Source of the DNA: Ectothiorhodospiraceae bacterium WFHF3C12
Lineage (GTDB): Bacteria > Pseudomonadota > Gammaproteobacteria > Nitrococcales > Nitrococcaceae
Direction: 5' to 3'
NCBI GenBank assembly: GCA_013519935.1
Contig: JACDUA010000039.1
Coordinates: forward strand, 1-40,944
DNA length: 40,944 bases
The position numbers and the translations under genes are program-made. The first letter of the stretch is position 1, and each line of letters starts with the position of its first letter. Below, piece after piece: positions 36,114 through 40,944 of this stretch. The notes beneath the pieces are model-generated. The model did not search any database, was not told where the DNA came from, and worked only from the letters and a program-made list of their open reading frames with translations.

Positions 36114-36761
36114 GGCTGCGGATGGATCTTCTAATGTTCGAAACTCAAGTATGGGCGTACCGTGTAGCTTGAGTGTCGTCCTTGCGAGGGACCTAAGCAA
36201 ATGAAAATATCAAATAGCTGGTATCGGGATTATTGATGTTAGCTTGTCGTGCTAGTAGCGCGCGGCTGATCTTTGGGGAGCGCGCCAACGCACGACCGAA
36301 GGGCTTGTAGACGGGCACACCACGGTGTGGAGTGTATGTCGCCGCGTCGAGTCTTTTTGCGCGCTAGGTGCCGGCAGGGCATGGCCGCTCTGACCATAAA
36401 GTATGGACGTTGGGGAAGGTGTAGGCGTCTTAGCGTCGACGGGCCGCTCGCCGTTGGCTCTGTGGGCCTAAACGTTTGCCCCGGTGTTGCGCCTGTGGAT
36501 CGCCTCGGCGCTGAGCTCATCCAGGCCGAGGACACCTGGACCCTATCTACGGGAAGGGGACGCTCCCACGAGAACAGTCCGAGTTAAGCAAAGGTGGGTT
36601 AGAAATATTGTCCGAACTCGGTTAGTTTCCAATGTCCGGTGACATTGGGAACCTTTTCCTCCCCCAGCGCATCATGCTGCTAAGCCGCGCAACGTCGGTC
36701 GCGAACAGCTGTATGACCGTCTGCGTGCGATCCAGTATGCAGATAAGAAGGGGGCAAGCCG
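36114..36761. other. Stretch with no clear gene between membrane protein and reductase
   Basis: About 650 bases. 36240-36590 is GC-rich and contains open frames on both strands, but none has a ribosome site or known motif; it may be decayed mobile-element DNA. 36629-36648 has the dyad CCAATGTC-CGGT-GACATTGG followed by a short T run, possibly a terminator. The last 20 bases carry GGGGGC, the likely ribosome site for the reductase. Confidence 0.5.
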
Positions 36762-37421
36762 TTGCCGCACGCAGTGCAAGTCCTGAATACGCATTACATA
36801 ACGCCTGACGTTATTCGCTTGATGGTAACTAAGCCGGATGGCTGGACGGCGACGCTTGGAAGCAGCGTTAGACTGGCGGTCCCGAACGTGGGTCTCAATA
36901 ACCGATGGCGTCCTTTCTCGATTACGTCCCATCCCAGTGATCCAATTCTAGAATTCCTAATAAAAATATATGAAAAAAAAGAAAGCGTAACAGCTCTATT
37001 GGCTAGCCGTGTTCCGGGAGATACCTTGCTTATATCGAACCCATTCGATGGAATTGATACGAATGATGTTGCCTTCTTTATTGCAGCCGGGACAGGCGTC
37101 ACGCCTTTTCTTCCTATTTTGAGGCATCGTTCGGCCAAAGGTTTAATTGATAACGAAAAGCTGCTCCTTTCCAGCAAGACGCCTGCGGACGTTATTTGTG
37201 GACACGAACTAAGATCACTTCTTGGCTCTAATTTTGTTTCGCTATGTACGCGCGAAGCAGATCATCGAAATCGAAAGGGTCGAGTGACCGAATCAGTTAT
37301 TGAAGAGATGATGGCCGCCGGGAATCCTCGAGTTGCTGTGTGTGGACCGAGTCAGTTTGTGATAGACGTTTGTAAGTTCCTAAACGATTTAGGTTTGCCG
37401 CGTAATCTGGTTGTGACGTAA
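36762..37421 (+). CDS. Ferredoxin-NADP+ reductase-type flavoprotein, no iron-sulfur domain
   Basis: 219 residues from TTG 36762, the only usable start, preceded by GGGGGC. FAD motif RPFSITS (about 50-56) and the pyridine-nucleotide part AAGTGVTPFLPILR (about 107-120); the end has VAVCGPSQFVIDVCKFL. It is a plain FAD/NAD(P) reductase module that would pass electrons to a partner protein. The AT-rich codon use matches folE and the ArgC-like gene, so it belongs to the acquired block. Confidence 0.82.
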   Translation: MPHAVQVLNTHYITPDVIRLMVTKPDGWTATLGSSVRLAVPNVGLNNRWRPFSITSHPSDPILEFLIKIYEKKESVTALLASRVPGDTLLISNPFDGIDTNDVAFFIAAGTGVTPFLPILRHRSAKGLIDNEKLLLSSKTPADVICGHELRSLLGSNFVSLCTREADHRNRKGRVTESVIEEMMAAGNPRVAVCGPSQFVIDVCKFLNDLGLPRNLVVT

Positions 37422-37460
37422 AGAATCATAAAAAAACTACTGTGCACCATGGAGATGAAG

Positions 37461-38000
37461 ATGAATGAATTGTACCGAGAGATCATAAAAGGAATTGGAG
37501 AGGATCCGGATCGTGAAGGACTGGTAGAAACACCGGAGCGTGCTGCGAAAGCGATTCAGTCTCTCACGTTGGGTTACAGTCAAGATCTATCGGAGATTGT
37601 GAATGGTGCACTGTTTGAGGCAGATACTGACGAGATGATAATCGTGCGAAATATCGAATTTTACTCACTGTGCGAGCATCATCTGTTGCCGTTTAGTGGT
37701 TGGGCTAACGTCGCATATATTCCGGATGGTTTCGTCATTGGGTTATCCAAAATAGCGCGAATCGTCGATATGTTTGCGCGAAGACTTCAAATACAAGAAA
37801 AACTAACAAGAGAAATCGCAGATGCGATTCAATCGGTTACCGGTGCACGAGGTGTGGCAGTTCAGATCACTGCTAATCATCTATGCATGCGCATGAGAGG
37901 AGTCGGCAAACAGAATTCAGAGATGAGTACCTCTGTCATGTTGGGATCTCTCCGCGACACAGCATCTACGAGGAACGAATTTCTTGCTTTGATCCGGTGA
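37461..38000 (+). CDS. folE: GTP cyclohydrolase I (FolE)
   Basis: 179 residues from ATG 37461, chosen because GGAG lies six bases upstream (upstream in-frame ATGs at 37449 and 37455 overlap that site). Zn and active-site motif [12 protein letters not shown] with Cys and His ligands; [19 protein letters not shown] supplies the third Cys ligand and the catalytic region. It makes dihydroneopterin triphosphate, the entry to folates and pterins. A chromosomal folE elsewhere is usual, so this AT-rich copy is probably an extra one, perhaps for a pterin cofactor used by block enzymes. Confidence 0.95.
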   Translation: MNELYREIIKGIGEDPDREGLVETPERAAKAIQSLTLGYSQDLSEIVNGALFEADTDEMIIVRNIEFYSLCEHHLLPFSGWANVAYIPDGFVIGLSKIARIVDMFARRLQIQEKLTREIADAIQSVTGARGVAVQITANHLCMRMRGVGKQNSEMSTSVMLGSLRDTASTRNEFLALIR

Positions 38001-38279
38001 GTAGAGATTACTTGATATGATGTTTCAAGTTTGTCTCACCGGACCGTGTATGGCTTGAAGGTTGTTGGTCCGTGTCAAAACTTAGTCGTTGCTCCTAGCG
38101 AAGCTATTGTGGGACTACAGGCTCGGTGTTCGTAGAGTTACGGACTTGGCCGCGACTAGGCGAGAGTGCGGTCGCTATGATCACTTTTCCGGCCCACCTC
38201 CACTCAAAGGTCGGGGCTCCAAGATGACGGGGACTCTCCATCATCGGAACCTCCTTTAGATAGAAAACCCAGCGCCTTT

Positions 38280-39000
38280 TGCCTTGTCGATTGTCCCCCG
38301 AAAACGCCTGTTGTCGGGCGTATTCGGTGGCTGTCACCCACTTCAGGGCCGAGTGGGGCGGATCTCATTATAGAAGCGCCGCCACTCCTCGACTTGCGCC
38401 TGGCATCGGCTAGGGAGAAGAACCTATGCGCGTTAAGGCGCTCCTGGCGTACTCGGCCATGGAAACGCTCGATCGAGGCGTTATGCGACGGCGTGCCGCG
38501 TCGGGGAAGTCGATCTCCACACCGTTTTCATGGGCCCAGCGGTCTATGACCTTGCCGACGAATTCCGCGCCGTTGTCGGCCTTGATCGCTTCGGGTACGC
38601 TCCGCTCGGCCGCTAGAATGTCCGTGACCGCGGCGACGTCTTTGCCGTGCAAGTTCTGATTGACCCGAATCGCGAGGCACGCTCGCGTGTACTGATCCAC
38701 CACCGTCAACGCGCGCAATCGGCGCCCGTCGTATAGCGCATCGGAGGCAAACTCCATGCTCCAGATTCGGTTTACGCTACGGGCCTGACGCTGGGGCTGA
38801 CGCCGTCGGGCACTTCTGTGCCGTCTCGGTACACGGTGGCGCAGCGTAAACCCTTCAGCGCAGCAGAGCCGATGGATACACTTTTGATTGGCCGGCCAGC
38901 CCTCATGGCGCAGGAGCACTGTGACCGGGTCGACCACGTAATGTGGCTGCACGGCCACGATCTCGCGGATGCGCAGGGTGAGCACCGTGCTGCCTGTCAT
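38280..39000 (-). pseudogene. Decayed IS3-family (IS407-like) transposase orfB remnant
   Basis: One frame gives IRPHY-like PHYVVDPVTVLLRHEGWPAN and NRIWSMEFASDALYDGRRLRALTVVDQYTRACLAI with DNGAEFVGKVIDRWAHENGVEIDF; the sequence then shifts frame into RRGTPSHNASIERFHGR and RQERLNAHRFFSLADAR, again into VEEWRRFYNEIRP, and again into HSALKWVTATEYARQQ. At least three frameshifts make it non-functional. The 5' part is missing at the IS21 boundary, 22 bp beyond the ATG at 39000. Confidence 0.85.
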
Positions 39001-39022
39001 CGGTCATCCAATAATCCCCAGC

Positions 39023-39046
39023 TGATGGTCATTGAACTTTCCCCAC
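39023..39046 (+). repeat. Left terminal inverted repeat of the IS21-type element
   Basis: 24 bp, exact reverse complement of 40921-40944. Confidence 0.95.
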
Positions 39047-39568
39047 CTGCTGGGTTTCGGTGATGGGTTCCTCGGGCCGGACGAGACCGGCGCGGAGCTT
39101 CTCCTCGAGCTTGCCCTCGTTCAGCGCCTTGGTCAGGGTGGCGATCATGGCCGTGGCGGTGGTGAACAGCACCCTGTAGCCGTGGTTGGTCGCCTCCAGG
39201 CCTAGGCCGACGGCGAGGTGGGTTTTGCCCACCCCCGGCGGGCGGAGGATGATCACGTTTTCGCCGTGGTCGATGAAGTGGCAGGCGGCCAGCGCCGTGA
39301 GCTGCTTCTTGTCGAGCGAGGGCTGGTAGGCGTAGTCGAAGGCGGCCAGGCCCTTGACGAAGGGGAAGCGGGCCAGGCTGGTGCGCATGGTGATGTTCTT
39401 GGCGGTCTTCGCCGAGACCTCCTCACCGAGCAACAGCTCGAGGAAGTCGGCGTAGCCGAGCTCCTTGCCGGCCGCCTCCTGGAGCAGTGCCTCGAGCCGT
39501 TCCTGGCTCTTGAACAGCCGCAGCCGATGCAGGTGCTCGCCGAGGCGTTCGAGTTGGGCGGGGTTCAT
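39029..39568 (-). CDS. istB: IstB-like helper ATPase, truncated
   Basis: 179 residues (IstB is about 250). N-terminal helical part, then Walker A RPPGVGKTHLA (near residue 110; Gly of GPPG is Arg). After KLEEKLR (about residue 155) the usual Walker B and downstream domain are absent; the chain ends AGLVRPEEPITETQQVGKVQ, and the stop lies in the terminal repeat. An internal deletion of about 80 codons is the likely cause. ATG 39568 overlaps the istA stop. The element is probably non-autonomous. Confidence 0.9.
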   Translation of the reverse strand: MNPAQLERLGEHLHRLRLFKSQERLEALLQEAAGKELGYADFLELLLGEEVSAKTAKNITMRTSLARFPFVKGLAAFDYAYQPSLDKKQLTALAACHFIDHGENVIILRPPGVGKTHLAVGLGLEATNHGYRVLFTTATAMIATLTKALNEGKLEEKLRAGLVRPEEPITETQQVGKVQ

Positions 39569-40896
39569 GGATGGCTCTCCCGGCCGCCGGCGGCGGCCAG
39601 ATGGTCGTAGACGGCCAGATCCCGGATCTCGACCTCCAGGGCCGGATCGGTCGGTTGGGTGCCCGAGCCGGGGGTGGTGCGTGTACGCCGCTGGTTACGG
39701 GCGATCGCTCCGGGGCCGTGGGCCGGATCGATGCGCATCTGGTGGGTGCCCTCGAGCGCGGTGTGGACGGCCACCGGCTCGCCGCGGTGGTAGAAGACCA
39801 ACTGCTCGCCCTGGCGTTCGACCTCCACGCGTTGGCCGATCAGCCGGAACGGGACCGAGTAGCGATTGGTCTGGTAGCTGACCAGGTAGTCCTCGGCGAC
39901 CACGCGGCTGGCGCGCATGCCGAGCCAGAAGCTCGGCTGGCCGGCGGTGGGGAGCAGGTACGGTGCCTCGCGCTGGAAGCGCACGATGGGCGGCTCGTGG
40001 GTGGTGCCGTGGATGCGCTGGTCGGCGATCTCCGTGGCCCAGTGCTGGAGCTGCTCGTTGAGATCGACCTCGTCGACAAAGCGCCGCCCGGGCAGGAAGT
40101 TGTGCTTAAGGTAGCGCACGCCGCTCTCGACCTTGCCCTTGGTCTGGGCGCGGTAGGCGCGGCACAGCCGCGGCTCGAAGCCCCAGTAGTCGGCGAAGCT
40201 CTTGAACGTGGCGTTCCAGCGCACCCGCCCATCGCTGCCGGGATGGCAGACGGTGCGGGGGCGGTCGTAGAGATGCTCGCGGGTATGGCCGGCGAAGTAA
40301 GCGAAGGCCTGCTCATGGGCATCGAGGAACTGGCGCAGCGACTCCCGCGGATAGGCCAGGTAGAAGGCCCGACGGGAGAAGCCCAGCGTCATCACGAAGA
40401 AATGCTCGACGGCCACACCCCGGCGAAAGCGCACCCGCGACTCGCCCCAGTCGATCTGGCTCTGCCCGCCTGGCGGCGTCTCGAAGCGCAGCAGCGCGCG
40501 CTGGGCCTGCTCGCGTACCGCCCGCAATGGCTTGACGAAGCGCTTGACCGTCTCATAGCTGCCCCGGTAGCCGTGGCCTGCGCGCAGCTCCTGGTAAAGG
40601 ATCTGTGCCGAGTACTCGACCTCCGGGGCGCGCTCACACAGGAACGCTTCGTGCTCGGCGAGCAACGTCGTCGCGGGTCGTTGACGTTGATAACCCCGGT
40701 AAGCGGGCTCACGCAGACAGCGCCGGATCGTCTTGCGGTCCAGGTTAAACCGTCGCGACAACGCCGAAATAGAGACCGACTCCAGAGCCGCCACCCGGCG
40801 AATCTCCTCCCAAAGCTCCTGGCGCACCATAGCCGTCTCCGCAGGTGAAGGACCTGCCTGGATCATGCGCCCTGGATCGTGCTTGGCCATCTTCAT
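39565..40896 (-). CDS. istA: IstA transposase of the IS21-type element
   Basis: 443 residues from ATG 40896; an ATG further out at 40935 would run into the terminal repeat. HTH: SVSISALSRRFNLDRKTIRRCL. DDE catalytic triad: Asp in QIDWGE, Asp in HLYDRPRT and Glu in TKGKVESGVRYLK. The C-terminal beta-barrel YLVSYQTNRYSVPFRLIG follows. The gene is intact, unlike istB. Confidence 0.94.
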   Translation of the reverse strand: MKMAKHDPGRMIQAGPSPAETAMVRQELWEEIRRVAALESVSISALSRRFNLDRKTIRRCLREPAYRGYQRQRPATTLLAEHEAFLCERAPEVEYSAQILYQELRAGHGYRGSYETVKRFVKPLRAVREQAQRALLRFETPPGGQSQIDWGESRVRFRRGVAVEHFFVMTLGFSRRAFYLAYPRESLRQFLDAHEQAFAYFAGHTREHLYDRPRTVCHPGSDGRVRWNATFKSFADYWGFEPRLCRAYRAQTKGKVESGVRYLKHNFLPGRRFVDEVDLNEQLQHWATEIADQRIHGTTHEPPIVRFQREAPYLLPTAGQPSFWLGMRASRVVAEDYLVSYQTNRYSVPFRLIGQRVEVERQGEQLVFYHRGEPVAVHTALEGTHQMRIDPAHGPGAIARNQRRTRTTPGSGTQPTDPALEVEIRDLAVYDHLAAAGGRESHP

Positions 40897-40920
40897 GGCA
40901 CTCCCTCCGCAAGGTGGAGG

Positions 40921-40944
40921 GTGGGGAAAGTTCAATGACCATCA
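40921..40944 (-). repeat. Right terminal inverted repeat of the IS21-type element
   Basis: 24 bp, exact inverse of 39023-39046; it coincides with the last base of the window. Confidence 0.95.

Larger units (their letters stand above)
39023..40944 (-). mobile_element. IS21-family element with intact ends and shortened istB
   Basis: Perfect 24-bp terminal inverted repeats at 39023-39046 and 40921-40944 (TGATGG...CCCCAC). It holds istA and a shortened istB, about 1.9 kb where IS21 elements are usually 2.2-2.5 kb. The right end coincides with the window end, so the target duplication cannot be checked. The left end abuts the IS3 remnant, which looks interrupted there. Confidence 0.92.

Noticed and set aside
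36239-36587. Open frames on both strands in the GC-rich patch
   Set aside because: Mutually overlapping, Arg- and Pro-rich, without recognised motifs; possibly decayed mobile DNA.

Overview
The window looks like the chromosome of a GC-rich gammaproteobacterium that respires at low oxygen and meets nitric oxide (NO). The evidence is an NsrR regulator with all expected cluster ligands, gammaproteobacterial ubiUVT genes, class-C heme-copper oxidase genes, gltBD, sdhBCD and NnrS. The exact taxon cannot be fixed from this sequence alone.

Layout. 1-5390: a leftward cluster of a Cys-rich small protein, ccoN (with a CcoS-like N-terminal segment), ccoO, a monoheme cytochrome c and a Cu-type P-ATPase that runs off the left edge. 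5504-7560: a small membrane protein divergent from a TehA/TDT-type transporter and nsrR. 7640-10738: a cytochrome P450 with an unusual I-helix, a c-type cytochrome and a sulfide:quinone oxidoreductase. 10895-16949: gltD and gltB. 17102-19505: a small protein, a hemerythrin, NnrS and a 7Fe ferredoxin. 19726-21404: sdhB-sdhC-sdhD with no sdhA. 21833-26018: a small Arg-rich protein, rubredoxin, an OsmC protein, a DUF2249 protein, an FmdE-like protein, ubiU, ubiV and a small ORF. 26032-27271: ubiT and an Fnr-like regulator. 27477-30462: an MFS transporter and gdhA. 30531-38000: a visibly AT-richer block with two LysR/target divergent pairs, an ArgC-like protein lacking its catalytic Cys, a small membrane protein homologous to the one at 5504, a flavin reductase and folE. 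38280-40944: an IS3 remnant and an IS21-type element with perfect 24-bp terminal inverted repeats and a shortened istB.

How it works together. Two operator families link the 1-30.5 kb part. The first is an NsrR-like dyad, AATGTAT-N5-ATACATT, seen near 5381, 5890 (weak), 17956, 19547, 21735 and 30503. At three of these the centre lies 41-42 bp from the start codon of the hemerythrin, fdxA-nnrS and gdhA. The second is an FNR/DNR-type box, TTGA(C/T/G)-N4-(A/G)TCAA, upstream of the P450, SQR, ubiUV and the Fnr-like gene, always 78-92 bp from the start codon. I read the region as an NO and low-oxygen respiratory island: NO sensing (NsrR), NO handling (hemerythrin, NnrS, perhaps the P450), replacement Fe-S and heme respiratory parts, and O2-independent ubiquinone synthesis. 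The regulon and the P450 role are inferences; the gene identities mostly rest on visible motifs.
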